The notes beneath the pieces were generated by a model. The model ran no database searches. It was not told the DNA's origin and saw only the letters and a list, made by a program, of their open reading frames with translations. The translations under genes were made by a program, and so were the position numbers. A stretch of DNA of 39,832 bases from Ruminococcus sp. (GTDB lineage: Bacteria > Bacillota > Clostridia > Oscillospirales > Ruminococcaceae): positions 1 to 39,832 of the forward strand of contig JAKSQV010000011.1 of NCBI GenBank assembly GCA_024403935.1, read 5' to 3'. Positions 1 to 9,421 of the stretch are shown here, piece by piece (position 1 is the stretch's first letter; every line of letters starts with the position of its first letter).

Positions 1-200
1 TGAAAAGAGGCTCCTGTATTTTTGTATTGTCCGTAAAAACCTGTGCAGACAAATTTTTTATATGTGTAAGGACAACTGACCAAATATTGTGGAGGCGATT
101 TACGAAATTTAGCGGTTTGTGCGGCGAATTCACAAAAACTCCACTCGGATACAAGAAGAAAACAGCAAAATTTGACTGATACAAAATTAATCAGCAAGAA
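1..200. other. Non-coding left edge upstream of the xylanase gene
   Basis: I see no convincing gene here. The sequence is AT-rich with stop codons in all frames. A weak inverted repeat, CTGAT and ATCAG separated by nine bases (about 175-193), sits just upstream of the likely xylanase promoter and could be an operator, but it is too short to claim. Confidence 0.4.
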
Positions 201-229
201 TTGACTTGAATTGTTCACAGAAATGTAAT
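201..229 (+). promoter_or_regulatory. Likely sigma-A promoter of the xylanase gene
   Basis: TTGACT (201-206) and TGTAAT (224-229) are separated by 17 bases. This implies an mRNA leader of roughly 95 bases. A second TATAAT at 240-245 has no well-placed -35 box. Confidence 0.6.
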
Positions 230-263
230 AAAATAAAAATATAATCTGCGGAGGGAAGGGACA

Positions 264-279
264 CAGAGTAGGGACTCTG
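264..279 (+). other. Hairpin in the xylanase mRNA leader
   Basis: CAGAGT and ACTCTG form a perfect 6-bp stem around the tetraloop AGGG, in a purine-rich leader about 55 bases before the start codon. No U-tract follows, so it is not a terminator. Its role is unknown. Confidence 0.45.
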
Positions 280-333
280 CGCCCGATGCAGTAATATCAC
301 ATATCATTATATGAAAGTGAGGAATGATACATC

Positions 334-3300
334 ATGAGATTCAGTAGTATCAAACGATTCGTGAGCAGCGTAGTTGCAGGCGTTCTTTGTGTGTCATCAG
401 TGACCGTCGGTGGACTGATGAATACACACGCGGCAAAGGTGCTCACAACAAGCCCCGGTCATACACAGGAAGTCGGCTGGTATAATAACTACCATCACGA
501 GATCTGGCAGGCTGACACACCTAACTCATCCACAATGACACTTAGTGATAACGGCGGCGGATTCAGCACGACCTGGAAGTGCGGTCCTAACAATTCAAAG
601 GGTAACTTCCTTGCACGCCGCGGACTTTTCTACGGACTTAACAATTCCAAGCACTGGCAGGATTACGGCGGATTTACCTGTGATTTCGACTGCGAATGGA
701 GTGCGGGTTCGTCAGGTAACTCGCGTATCTGCATCTACGGCTGGACACAGAATCCTCTCGTTGAGTTCTACATCATCGAGGACTGGAAGAACTGGTGTCC
801 TTCATCAAACAACGCAAAACAGGTTACTATTGACGGAAGCGTTTATGACGTTTTCACAAACCCGATGAATTCCTATACTATCGAAGGCAACAAGGCTTTC
901 ACACAGTACATCAGCGTTCGTCACGACAGAAGAACAAAGGGTACTATCAGTATTTCCAAGCACTTTGAGGCCTGGGAGTCACTCGGCATGAAGATGGGCG
1001 GTCTCTACGAGGTTGCTTTCAACGTTGAAGGCTGGGAGAGCGACGGCAGTGCTAACGTAAAGGTCTGCGAGATCAAGGAAGGAGCGGGATCAGACCCCGT
1101 TCCTGTTGATCCTCCTAAGGCAGACGAGAACGGCAACTTCCTCACAGAGAACTTCGAGTCCGGCAAGGGCAATTTCACAGGCAGAGGCGATGCTACCGTT
1201 TCTGTAGATAACAGCAATTACTACGACGGAAGCAGCTCACTCAAGGCTTCCAACAGAGCGAACAACTGGAACGGTGCTTCGATATCACTTGATTCTTCAA
1301 CGTTCGTTCCTGGACAGACCTACAGCATCAGTGCAGCAGGTCTCCAGAACAGCGGCTCTTCAACAGAGCTCAAGCTCTCTCTCGAGTACACTTCGGGCGG
1401 CACTAAGTCATGGGCAGACGTTGCTTCTGTAACAGCCAAGAGCGGCGAGTGGACAAAGCTTGAGAATAAAGAATTCACAATTCCTACCGGTGCTTCCGGA
1501 ATGTCACTTTACATTGAAGCTCCCGACAGCCTTACAGATCTCTGGATAGATGCGGTTCAGCTCTCTGAAAAAGGCAAGTCTTCTTCAGTAGTAACAGGCG
1601 GCGGCAAGGTTGATGCCTCAACACCTTCGGGCACAACTCCTGCAACTACAACTCCCGCAAACAACAATAACACAGGTATTGCTGCACATCAGAACAACAA
1701 CTACAAGTACGATCCGAACGGAGACGGCTTCAAGGATTACTACGGCAAGTGCTTCCGTATCGGTACAGCAGTAAATGCATACAACATCCAGAACGCACAG
1801 ATCCAGCAGTTCATAAAGAAGAACTTCAACTCAATCACCTGCGAAAACGAGATGAAGCCTGACTCCATCTGCGATAAGAGCCGTTCATCCGGCGACAATA
1901 TCGCTATCAATCTTTCCAAGGCTGCTCCTATCCTTAAGTTCTGCGAGCAGAACGGCATAGGACTCCGCGGACATACATTCGTATGGTATTCACAGACTCC
2001 TGACTGGATATTCAAGGAAAACTTCAACGACAATGGCGCAACAGTTTCTTCTGACCGCATGAACAAGCGTCTTGAGAGCATGATCAAGAACACATTTGAA
2101 GCTCTGAAGAGAGATTACCCCAATCTTCAGGTATATGCTTACGATGTCTGCAACGAGCTCTTCAAGAATGACGGCGGCGGATTCCGCGGCGACGGCGGTG
2201 AATTCTCAAAGTGGTGGAGCTGCTACCACAATGATTCATTCGTAATCAACGCATTCAAGTATGCAAGACAGTATGCTCCCGAGGGCTGCAAGCTCTACAT
2301 GAACGACTACAACGAGTACTTTGTCAAGAAGCGCGACGACCTCTACAACATGGCTAAGAAGATTCAGGCAGAGGGCGATTACATCGACGGTATCGGTATG
2401 CAGTCACACATGCACTACTGCGATTTCGGCTTCTCAGGAAGCGCAACAAAGACAAATGATTCCAAGTTCGGCACATACGCTGATGCAATTGATAAGTTCA
2501 ACAGCCTCGGTCTTGATGTTCAGATTACCGAGCTCGACGTTACAACATGTAACCTCCAGGAAGGTAAAGACCTCTACGTTGACATCTTCAAGGTTGCTGC
2601 AGAGCGTCACAACGGCATTTCAAGCCTGACTCTCTGGGGTCACTGCGATTCAGCAAGCTGGAGACGGTCTTACACAGAAGATGACGGCAAGGGCACAAAG
2701 GGCGGTAATCCGCTTCCTTTTGATTCAAATTGCCAGCCTAAGGATTTCTACAGCAAGATCATTGCTATTCCTGCAACAATAGCTGAGAATACAACAACAA
2801 CAACTACTACTACTACAACCACAACAACCACCACAACCACAACAACTACAACAACAACTGAGCCCAAGAAGGACATTCTCTACGGCGATGCAAACAAGGA
2901 CGGCAAGGTAACGGTTTCCGATGCAGTTGCTATTCTCCAGTACATCGCAAACAAGGATAAGTACAACCTTGATTCAACAGCTCTCGACAACGCAGACGTC
3001 TATATGAGAGGCGACGGTGTTACCGCAAGAGACGCGCTTGCTATCCAGCAGCTCGATGCCGGTATCGTTTCTGAACTCCCTGTAAGCTTTAGCGATGAGG
3101 CTCAAAAAAAAACTAATGACGTAAATTCAACCACAACAACAACTACTAAAACTACCTCTACAACCACTACTACTGCCCCCTCTGTGAAGACAATAACTGA
3201 GTCTTTTGAGTCGGGCAGCAGCAGCTGGACAGGCAGAGGTGATGCTTCTGTTTCCTCTGAGAGCGATCACTACTATTCGGGCAGCAAGTCCATAAAGGTA

Positions 3301-4332
3301 TCAGGCAGAACCAAGGAGTGGAACGGTATCGGCTATACACTTGGAAGTGATTTCAAGGCTGGCGGTACTTACAGCTTCTCGGCAGCAGTAATGCAGCCTA
3401 CTTCATCGGCTCAGGAAATAAAGCTTCAGCTTCAGTATAAGGATGCTTCAGGCGAAACAAGCTATGCCAGCATTGCTTCGGCAAGTGTAAACGGCAAGAC
3501 TTGGACAAAGCTTGAGAACACATCTTACACAATTCCTTCAGGCGCAACAGAACTCTTATTCTATATCGAATCATCAGAGGGTACATTTGATTTCTATGTT
3601 GATGATGTACAGTTTGCAGCAGAGGGCGTAAAGTCATCTGTTACAACAGGCGGCGGCAAGGTCGGCGAGATCAAGGAGCCTGCTATAAACGGCGACATCT
3701 CATGGATCGATCCTACAAAGCCGATGGTTGCTATCAGCTTCGATGATGGTACAAGAGATCCCAACAATGAGAAGAGAATTATTGATGCTCTTATCAAGAA
3801 TGGTTTCCACGCAACATTCTTCTATGTCGGAAACTGGATCACATCTGAGGATGTTATAAGATATGCTTATCAGAACGGTATGGAGGTCGCAAACCATACA
3901 ACTACTCATCCGTACCTTTCAAAGATGAACTCTCAGCAGATCCGCAGTGAGTTTGATACAACTCACGCTAAACTCAAGAACATCATTGGTGCTGAGCCTT
4001 CAAAGCTCATGAGACTGCCTTACCTTGACTGCAATACAACAGTACAGCAGACACTCAATGATGTACCGCTTATAAGCTGTGCTATTGATACAGCCGACTG
4101 GAATGGTGCAACAAAGGACCAGATAGTTAACAAGCTCAAGGGCGCAATGAATGATGGCTCTCTCAAGAATGCCATAGTTCTTGCTCATGAGAATTATTCT
4201 ACAACCGCAGCAGCAATGGAGGAATTCCTTCCTATCCTCAAGGCCAACGGCTGGCAGGTAGTAACGATCTCCGAAATGTATGCTGTAAACGGCAAGCAGC
4301 TCACAGGTGGACAGGTACACAGAGGCTGCTGA
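334..4332 (+). CDS. Multidomain cellulosomal xylanase/deacetylase (GH11-CBM22-GH10-dockerin-CBM22-CE4)
   Basis: Secreted 1332-residue enzyme for breakdown of acetylated xylan. After a signal peptide (about 1-34) come: a GH11 endoxylanase (about 35-250, nucleophile E144 in PLVEFY, acid/base E232 in VEGW); CBM22 (about 268-414); GH10 xylanase (about 468-813, acid/base E608 in DVCNELF, nucleophile E733 in ITELDV); a poly-threonine linker (about 819-843); a dockerin (about 848-918) with a DANKDGKVTVSD calcium loop and a degenerate second loop; a second Thr linker; a second CBM22 (about 952-1098); and a CE4 polysaccharide deacetylase (about 1127-1319, D1137/D1138 in SFDDG, metal ligands H1188 and H1192 in HTTTH, RLPY, DTADW, LAHE). 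The dockerin should bind a scaffoldin cohesin. The start is ATG with GTGAGG upstream. Multidomain xylanase/esterases of this kind are known from Ruminococcus flavefaciens. The gene is monocistronic, followed by a terminator. Confidence 0.96.
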   Translation: MRFSSIKRFVSSVVAGVLCVSSVTVGGLMNTHAAKVLTTSPGHTQEVGWYNNYHHEIWQADTPNSSTMTLSDNGGGFSTTWKCGPNNSKGNFLARRGLFYGLNNSKHWQDYGGFTCDFDCEWSAGSSGNSRICIYGWTQNPLVEFYIIEDWKNWCPSSNNAKQVTIDGSVYDVFTNPMNSYTIEGNKAFTQYISVRHDRRTKGTISISKHFEAWESLGMKMGGLYEVAFNVEGWESDGSANVKVCEIKEGAGSDPVPVDPPKADENGNFLTENFESGKGNFTGRGDATVSVDNSNYYDGSSSLKASNRANNWNGASISLDSSTFVPGQTYSISAAGLQNSGSSTELKLSLEYTSGGTKSWADVASVTAKSGEWTKLENKEFTIPTGASGMSLYIEAPDSLTDLWIDAVQLSEKGKSSSVVTGGGKVDASTPSGTTPATTTPANNNNTGIAAHQNNNYKYDPNGDGFKDYYGKCFRIGTAVNAYNIQNAQIQQFIKKNFNSITCENEMKPDSICDKSRSSGDNIAINLSKAAPILKFCEQNGIGLRGHTFVWYSQTPDWIFKENFNDNGATVSSDRMNKRLESMIKNTFEALKRDYPNLQVYAYDVCNELFKNDGGGFRGDGGEFSKWWSCYHNDSFVINAFKYARQYAPEGCKLYMNDYNEYFVKKRDDLYNMAKKIQAEGDYIDGIGMQSHMHYCDFGFSGSATKTNDSKFGTYADAIDKFNSLGLDVQITELDVTTCNLQEGKDLYVDIFKVAAERHNGISSLTLWGHCDSASWRRSYTEDDGKGTKGGNPLPFDSNCQPKDFYSKIIAIPATIAENTTTTTTTTTTTTTTTTTTTTTTTEPKKDILYGDANKDGKVTVSDAVAILQYIANKDKYNLDSTALDNADVYMRGDGVTARDALAIQQLDAGIVSELPVSFSDEAQKKTNDVNSTTTTTTKTTSTTTTTAPSVKTITESFESGSSSWTGRGDASVSSESDHYYSGSKSIKVSGRTKEWNGIGYTLGSDFKAGGTYSFSAAVMQPTSSAQEIKLQLQYKDASGETSYASIASASVNGKTWTKLENTSYTIPSGATELLFYIESSEGTFDFYVDDVQFAAEGVKSSVTTGGGKVGEIKEPAINGDISWIDPTKPMVAISFDDGTRDPNNEKRIIDALIKNGFHATFFYVGNWITSEDVIRYAYQNGMEVANHTTTHPYLSKMNSQQIRSEFDTTHAKLKNIIGAEPSKLMRLPYLDCNTTVQQTLNDVPLISCAIDTADWNGATKDQIVNKLKGAMNDGSLKNAIVLAHENYSTTAAAMEEFLPILKANGWQVVTISEMYAVNGKQLTGGQVHRGC
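2790..2865 (+). repeat. Low-complexity ACN-codon tract encoding a Thr linker
   Basis: A run of about 24 threonine codons, mixing aca, act and acc, joins the GH10 module to the dockerin. A shorter, partly interrupted tract at about 3130-3178 follows the dockerin. Such tracts are flexible linkers and can vary in length between strains. Confidence 0.85.
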
Positions 4333-4377
4333 TTAACAACGCTATCCACACATTCTGATTATCCCCAAATTTCCCTG

Positions 4378-4409
4378 AAAAAACAGTCGGTTTCACCCGG
4401 CTGTTTTTT
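4378..4409 (+). terminator. Rho-independent terminator of the xylanase gene
   Basis: ACAGTCGG (4383-4390) pairs with CCGGCTGT (4397-4404) around a 6-base loop, with one G-T pair. A T-run follows and an A-run precedes, so it could work on both strands. It begins about 45 bases after the stop codon. Confidence 0.85.
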
Positions 4410-4550
4410 CTGTCCTGACGTATTTTTTGCCTGAGGATTTTAACACAGTTTTCACAATATGATGATTTTTTGAAGCTTGTGTGAAAGGATTTACACAAAA
4501 AGTTTTTCAGAAGCTAACATTTACTCCAAATTTTTTTCACAGAACAAATT

Positions 4551-4556
4551 TATAAT
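4551..4556 (+). promoter_or_regulatory. Candidate -10 box of the htrA promoter
   Basis: A perfect TATAAT lies 53 bases before the htrA start. No good -35 element is present at 16-18 bases; the upstream sequence is A/T-rich. The promoter is therefore only partly supported. Confidence 0.4.
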
Positions 4557-4609
4557 ATGCTCAGAAGGTCAGAAACGGCTGACAATATAACAAAAGGAAA
4601 GTGAACGAA

Positions 4610-5920
4610 ATGAATGAAATATACGAAATGAATGAGAATACCAACAACATACCCGGGATAAACAGCTCACCTGTGGTGAACGGCTCTCCTAAGAAGCCTA
4701 AGAAGCATACAGGTCTGAAGGTTACAGCTTTTGTACTGTCAATGGCACTTGTTTCTGTCGGTTCTATCGGCGTATACAGCGAGTTGTCTGAAATGAGAGA
4801 AAGACATGAATCGGCTGTGGCAGAGAGATCAATAGAAGCTGATGAAGAAACTTCTGTCGGCGTAGAGAATATCGGTCTCATCACTACCGAGAAAAAGAGC
4901 GGCGATGCTATGGAAACTGAGGATATCGTTGAAAAGCTCCTTCCTTCCGTAGTAGGCATCGAATCAAAGTTCAAGGTGACCAAGCAGTCAAATAACGGCG
5001 GCTTCTTCTTCGGCTTCGGTGGATACAACGATGAGCCGACCGAATATACCGCTACTGCTGCCGGTACAGGTGTGATTCTCACTGAAGACGGTTATATCGT
5101 TACCAACGCACATGTTATCTACGACAGCGAGAACGGCGGAGGCAAGGCTGAAAGCGTTTCCATTATTCTGGAGGATGATGAGAAGCATGATGCAGAGCTG
5201 GTGGGCTACGATATAGACTGCGATATTGCAGTTCTGAAGATAGATGAAAAGGGACTTTCTGCCGCTGAGTTCGGTGACAGCGACAGTCTCCGTCTCGGTG
5301 AATCGGTTATTGCGATCGGCAATCCGCTCGGCTTTGAGCTCAAAGACACAGTAACAGGCGGTATGGTGTCCGGACTTAACAGAGACATTACTATCAATGA
5401 CAGGGCAATGACGCTCATACAGACTGATGCAGCCATAAACAACGGAAACTCAGGCGGTCCGCTTATCAATAAGTACGGACAGGTGATCGGTATCAATTCT
5501 TCAAAGTATTCGTCGAGCTGGGGCTCAAATGAAGCGACTATCGAGGGAATCGGTTTTGCTATCCCGTCCAATGTGGTATCATCTATTGTTGACGACCTTA
5601 TGAACTTCGGCTTTGTTACAGGCAAGCCGCAGCTCGGTATAAGCTGTCAGAATGTTACAGAGACTATCTCGGAGATGTATGATATGCCTGTGGGAGTATA
5701 CATTGTTTCCGTATCAGAGGACAGTGCCGCAGAAAAGGCAGGCTTACAGAAGGGCGACATCATCACAGGTATTGACGGTAAGGATATATCCACTGTTGAT
5801 GAACTCAATGCAAAGAAGAACAAGCACAGTGCAGGCGACGAAATAGAACTCACATACATCAGAGACGGTGAGGAGAAGACAGCCAAGGTAATACTTGACG
5901 AGGTTGAACAGGAAGATTAA
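4610..5920 (+). CDS. htrA: Membrane-anchored HtrA/DegP-like serine protease
   Basis: Quality-control protease of the cell envelope, 436 residues from the chosen start. It has a short cytoplasmic N-terminus, one transmembrane segment (about 37-58), a charged linker, a trypsin-like protease domain and one C-terminal PDZ domain (about 340-430). The catalytic triad is visible: H168 in TNAHV, D205 in DIAVLKI and S281 in GNSGGPL. Proteins of this build degrade misfolded exported proteins outside the membrane, which suits a cell secreting 1100-1300-residue enzymes. A GTG at 4601 is in frame but too close to the ribosome binding site AAGGAAA; ATG at 4610 is better placed. The gene is transcribed alone, with a terminator on each side. 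Confidence 0.93.
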   Translation: MNEIYEMNENTNNIPGINSSPVVNGSPKKPKKHTGLKVTAFVLSMALVSVGSIGVYSELSEMRERHESAVAERSIEADEETSVGVENIGLITTEKKSGDAMETEDIVEKLLPSVVGIESKFKVTKQSNNGGFFFGFGGYNDEPTEYTATAAGTGVILTEDGYIVTNAHVIYDSENGGGKAESVSIILEDDEKHDAELVGYDIDCDIAVLKIDEKGLSAAEFGDSDSLRLGESVIAIGNPLGFELKDTVTGGMVSGLNRDITINDRAMTLIQTDAAINNGNSGGPLINKYGQVIGINSSKYSSSWGSNEATIEGIGFAIPSNVVSSIVDDLMNFGFVTGKPQLGISCQNVTETISEMYDMPVGVYIVSVSEDSAAEKAGLQKGDIITGIDGKDISTVDELNAKKNKHSAGDEIELTYIRDGEEKTAKVILDEVEQED

Positions 5921-5943
5921 CAGTTTGATCCCTCCATAAACAG

Positions 5944-5976
5944 AAAGGCAGATGCTCAGAACGAGCATCTGCCTTT
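5944..5976 (+). terminator. Rho-independent terminator of htrA
   Basis: GGCAGATGCTC (5947-5957) and GAGCATCTGCC (5963-5973) form a perfect 11-bp stem with loop AGAAC, extended by AAA/TTT, followed by a T-rich run. It starts 23 bases after the stop codon. Confidence 0.92.
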
Positions 5977-5991
5977 TGTTGTGTATGCATG

Positions 5992-6023
5992 AAAACCGCG
6001 CTGAGGGCAGAGCCTTCAGCGCG
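5992..6023 (-). terminator. Rho-independent terminator of the ymfF-ymfH-lgt-folD operon
   Basis: CGCGCTGA (5997-6004) and TCAGCGCG (6016-6023) pair, with inner GGC/GCC pairs closing an AGA loop. Read on the minus strand the stem is followed by TTTT. It lies 8 bases past the folD stop codon. Confidence 0.85.
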
Positions 6024-6031
6024 TTGTATTA

Positions 6032-6889
6032 TTATTCGATGCCTGCCTGCTGCTTTGCGGCAGTAAGTGTATTCTTCATCAGCATTGCTATGGTCATGGG
6101 ACCAACTCCGCCGGGAACAGGTGTGATATAGCCAGCCTTCTTCTCAGCTGACTCAAAGTCAACGTCTCCGCAGAGCTTGCCGTTTTCGTCGCGGTCCATA
6201 CCGACATCGATAACGACTGCGCCTTCCTTTATCATATCGCCGGTCACGAACTTTGCACGTCCGATGGCAACCACAAGAATATCAGCTCCGAGGCATATCT
6301 CCTTGAGGTTCTTTGTCTTTGAGTGGCAGATGGTGACAGTGCCGTTCTTCTGAAGCAGCAGCATTGCCTGCGGCTTGCCGACGATGTTGCTTCTGCCGAT
6401 AACTACGCACTGCTTGCCTGTGATGTCAACGCCTGTGCTCTCGATGAGACGCATAACTCCTGCAGGAGTGCAGGGGAGGAACGAGTACTCGCCGATCATT
6501 ATTCTGCCGACATTCTCAGGGTGGAACGCATCAACGTCTTTTGCAGGTGAGATAGCGTTGATGACAGCCTTCTCGTCGATATGCTTCGGCAGAGGAAGCT
6601 GAACGAGGATACCGTTTACACTGGTATCACTGTTGAGTTTGTTTACGAGGTCGAGGAGCTGTTCCTGAGTAGTGTTCTCATCGAGCGCATACTCGAATGA
6701 CTGGAAGCCGACTGCTTCACAAGCCTTTTTCTTATTGTTTACGTAAACTCTTGAAGCGGGATCGTTTCCAACGATCACTACTGCAAGACCTACATTAAGA
6801 CCTTTTTCCTCTTTGAGTTTTTCCGTTTCCTCGGCAACCTCAGCCTTTACGCTTGCGGAAACTGCTTTTCCGTCGATTATCTGTGCCAT
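6032..6889 (-). CDS. folD: Bifunctional methylenetetrahydrofolate dehydrogenase/cyclohydrolase FolD
   Basis: Cytosolic one-carbon enzyme. It oxidises 5,10-methylene-THF to methenyl-THF with NAD(P)+ and hydrolyses this to 10-formyl-THF for purines and formyl-Met-tRNA. The 285-residue length is typical. Visible motifs: YVNNK with Y49 and catalytic K53, [26 protein letters not shown], the dinucleotide-binding GRSNIVGKP, and the C-terminal [10 protein letters not shown] signature. The frame stays open upstream, but that stretch overlaps the end of lgt and is Lys/Arg-rich. AAGGAGG 8 bases before ATG at 6889 fixes the start. It is the last gene of the operon, 13 bases after lgt, and is followed by a terminator. 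Confidence 0.97.
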   Translation of the reverse strand: MAQIIDGKAVSASVKAEVAEETEKLKEEKGLNVGLAVVIVGNDPASRVYVNNKKKACEAVGFQSFEYALDENTTQEQLLDLVNKLNSDTSVNGILVQLPLPKHIDEKAVINAISPAKDVDAFHPENVGRIMIGEYSFLPCTPAGVMRLIESTGVDITGKQCVVIGRSNIVGKPQAMLLLQKNGTVTICHSKTKNLKEICLGADILVVAIGRAKFVTGDMIKEGAVVIDVGMDRDENGKLCGDVDFESAEKKAGYITPVPGGVGPMTIAMLMKNTLTAAKQQAGIE

Positions 6890-6902
6890 TGATATGTCCT
6901 CC

Positions 6903-8138
6903 TTATTTTTTGCGGTCCTTTTTCTTCTTGATGTCAGTGTTTTCGGAAAGCTTTTCAGCTTTTTCCTCAACTTCCTTTGCGGCGTCTTCAGCTTTTTCTG
7001 CGATTTCATCAGCCTTTTTCTCAGCTTTTTCCTCAGTCTCCTCAAGGCTTATGTCATCGCTGTCCTCGTCGTCATCGAACAGATCATCGTCATCATCGGA
7101 GAGGTCGCCTATCTCATCGCCTCCGCCCATCATTGCGTCGGCACCCTTGATACCCATTGACTTGCGGCGGGATTCCTCGATGAGCATACGTGATTCTTCT
7201 GTGGTTGCATAGAGCACAAAGCTTTCGGGATCGCGCTTTATGCGGAAGAACATTATGATCTGAATAATTACGGAAACAACAAATATTATTGCCGAGAGAG
7301 CCTGTGAAACACGGATATTGCCTATCATGAGGCTGTCTGTGCGGAGTCCTTCAACGAAGAATCTCTCGAATCCGTACCATGCCATGTACATGAGCAGTAT
7401 CTGACCGTCATACTTTCTTTTCTTTGAGAGGAATGCGAGGATCACGAATCCGAGCAGACACCACAGCGACTCATAGAGGAAGCAGGGATGTACGGGATTT
7501 TCCCACAGCATTTCAGCGTTGCCGTTGCTGTACATTTCGCCGCCAATTTGTGTGGCATTGCTTATTGTGCGCTGGATGATACCGCCTGTCATTCCGATGA
7601 AGGAGTCGGTATTTGTACCGAAAGCCTCCTGATTCACGAAATTGCCCCAGCGTCCTATGCCCTGACCGATGAGCAGTCCGAGAACAGTGATATCGAGCAT
7701 GGGGAGTATCCTTACCTTGCGTATCTTGCAGATGATGAAGCCGACAATGACGGCTCCGATGATACCGCCGTAGATAGCAAGTCCGCCGTTTCGTGTATTA
7801 ATGACGGCTTTGAAGGTCTCACCGAATGACCCCTTGTTGTATTCGTCCCAGCGCATAGCCACATAGTACAGACGCGCACCGATAATACCGCCGAGAACGC
7901 CTCCAATCACAGCATCAACAGCTCTGTCGGAATCAATGCCGAAGCGTTTCATTCTCGGGAAGACATAAATGATGGCGAGTATCAGTCCGATCGTTATTAT
8001 GATGCCGTACCACTGAATATCGAGTCCGAAAATGGTAAAAGCAGTAGGATCAATGTTGAATCCGAAACCGAGGTTCGGGAATTCTATCCTGTGCGGGTCG
8101 AGCATCTGGGCAAAAATGGTTGATATAGCGTTTATCAT
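6903..8138 (-). CDS. lgt: Prolipoprotein diacylglyceryl transferase with a long charged C-terminal tail
   Basis: Membrane enzyme that moves diacylglycerol from phosphatidylglycerol to the lipobox cysteine of prolipoproteins. The core (about 1-303) has several transmembrane helices and Lgt hallmarks: NGGLAIYGG (about 117-125), the signature [13 protein letters not shown] around R163, HPCFLYES from H217, and R266 in EGLRTDS. The remaining 108 residues or so are unusual: an Asp-rich cluster (about 345-362), then a Lys/Glu/Ala-rich stretch likely to be helical or coiled coil, ending in KKKKDRKK. This tail should be cytoplasmic; its function is unknown. The start codon overlaps the ymfH stop (ATGA), so translation is probably coupled. 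The two lipoproteins at 23.6-25.8 kb are likely substrates. Confidence 0.95.
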   Translation of the reverse strand: MINAISTIFAQMLDPHRIEFPNLGFGFNIDPTAFTIFGLDIQWYGIIITIGLILAIIYVFPRMKRFGIDSDRAVDAVIGGVLGGIIGARLYYVAMRWDEYNKGSFGETFKAVINTRNGGLAIYGGIIGAVIVGFIICKIRKVRILPMLDITVLGLLIGQGIGRWGNFVNQEAFGTNTDSFIGMTGGIIQRTISNATQIGGEMYSNGNAEMLWENPVHPCFLYESLWCLLGFVILAFLSKKRKYDGQILLMYMAWYGFERFFVEGLRTDSLMIGNIRVSQALSAIIFVVSVIIQIIMFFRIKRDPESFVLYATTEESRMLIEESRRKSMGIKGADAMMGGGDEIGDLSDDDDDLFDDDEDSDDISLEETEEKAEKKADEIAEKAEDAAKEVEEKAEKLSENTDIKKKKDRKK

Positions 8139-9421
8139 GGTGAACCACCGTCCTTTTCTATTACTGACAGAACGATTCTATCATTCCGCAGTTCATTGGC
8201 AATAAAGTTATTTATATCATCTGCTGTGAGAGCAGAAATGGTATCTATCGTGTCGTAAGGGGCAACGCCGTCAAAGTGGCTGTTCAGCATCAGGTTGGCG
8301 ACCGCATCGACATTGTTCAGTTCACGGATAAGCAGACCGTAGGTCGAACGCTTGATCCTGTGAAAGATCTTCTCGTCCACGCCTTGGTTCGAGATGCGTG
8401 TGATCTCATTGAGCAGGGCATCACGGACTTTTTCGGGGTCATCGGATTCGCCGCCGAAAATCACGGAGAAGTAGCCGTCTCCGCAGAATACCTCGCCGCC
8501 GAACGTGGAATTGATGATATTGTTTTCAAGAAGTCTGACATACATATCGGTAGAAGCGTCTGTGAGTATCGAGGCGGCAAGAGAAGCAGTCATCAGCTTT
8601 TTCAGTCTCTCTCTGCTTGAGCATGGCAGACATTTGAAGCCGATATGGAAGATCGTTGTGCCGATGTGCTGTTTTTCCCGTATTTCAGGCTGGACAATAC
8701 TGTCGGGCTCGTCGGGGAACACCGTTTCAAGCTCTTTGTCGCTGCACGGGCGGAGCATTTCATCGCATACAGCAAGTATCTCGTCTGCGCTGACATTTCC
8801 TGCAACCGAAAGAGCCATATTGCTAAGGTCGTAGAAAGCGTCGTAGCACTTATACAACAGCGGAGCATCTATCTGCGAGATGCTTTCCTTTGTGCCTGCG
8901 ATGTCGATGCGCACAGGGTGAGCGTGATACATACATCTGAGCATATTGAAGAAAACGCGCCATTCGGGGTTATCATTGGTCATCTGTATTTCCTGACCTA
9001 TGATACCCATTTCCTTGTCAACGTTTTCGGGCGTGAAGTACGGCTTCTGCACGAAATCGAGCAGTATCCGCAGATTGTCAGTGTAATTCTTCGAGCAGCT
9101 GAACAGATAGCAGGTCTTATCGAATGAGGTAAATGCGTTGCCTGATGCGCCTGTTCGTGCGTAAAGCTCAAAGACACCGCAGTCCTCGTTCTCAAAAAGC
9201 TTATGTTCGAGGAAATGGGCTATTCCCTCGGGAACGGTGGTGAACTCCTCATCTCCGCTCGTCCTGAACATAGTATTTATCGAACCGTATTTCGTTCCGA
9301 ACAGAGCTTCAACAGTGCTGAAGCCTTTCATTTCACAGATATAGATGTCAAGTCCGCTCGGATGCTTGACATGGATACAGCTGTCGCCTGTGGTATTGCT
9401 GGTCAGGATATTTCTTTCCAT
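8135..9421 (-). CDS. ymfH: M16-family zinc metallopeptidase, YmfH type
   Basis: A 428-residue, probably cytosolic M16 (pitrilysin-like) peptidase. The inverted zinc motif HxxEH is intact (H69, E72, H73 in HFLEH), and a plausible third ligand E144 lies in GQEIQMTND. It is the catalytic-type partner of the YmfF-like protein encoded just upstream. In Bacillus subtilis the ymfF and ymfH genes adjoin a gene implicated in EF-P modification, and database names for these families reflect that; the substrate is not evident from this sequence. Its ATG overlaps the ymfF stop by one base (TAATG), with GGGAGG inside the end of ymfF, so the two are likely made in similar amounts. Confidence 0.88.
   Translation of the reverse strand: MERNILTSNTTGDSCIHVKHPSGLDIYICEMKGFSTVEALFGTKYGSINTMFRTSGDEEFTTVPEGIAHFLEHKLFENEDCGVFELYARTGASGNAFTSFDKTCYLFSCSKNYTDNLRILLDFVQKPYFTPENVDKEMGIIGQEIQMTNDNPEWRVFFNMLRCMYHAHPVRIDIAGTKESISQIDAPLLYKCYDAFYDLSNMALSVAGNVSADEILAVCDEMLRPCSDKELETVFPDEPDSIVQPEIREKQHIGTTIFHIGFKCLPCSSRERLKKLMTASLAASILTDASTDMYVRLLENNIINSTFGGEVFCGDGYFSVIFGGESDDPEKVRDALLNEITRISNQGVDEKIFHRIKRSTYGLLIRELNNVDAVANLMLNSHFDGVAPYDTIDTISALTADDINNFIANELRNDRIVLSVIEKDGGSP

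Noticed and set aside
2790..3178. Repetitive ACA/ACT tracts as a possible CRISPR or satellite repeat
   Set aside because: They are in frame within the xylanase and encode threonine linkers; there are no spacers.
6890..7045. N-terminal extension of folD by 52 codons
   Set aside because: The added stretch is the antiparallel-frame reading of the charged lgt tail. The strong AAGGAGG before ATG 6889 and the normal FolD length support the shorter form.
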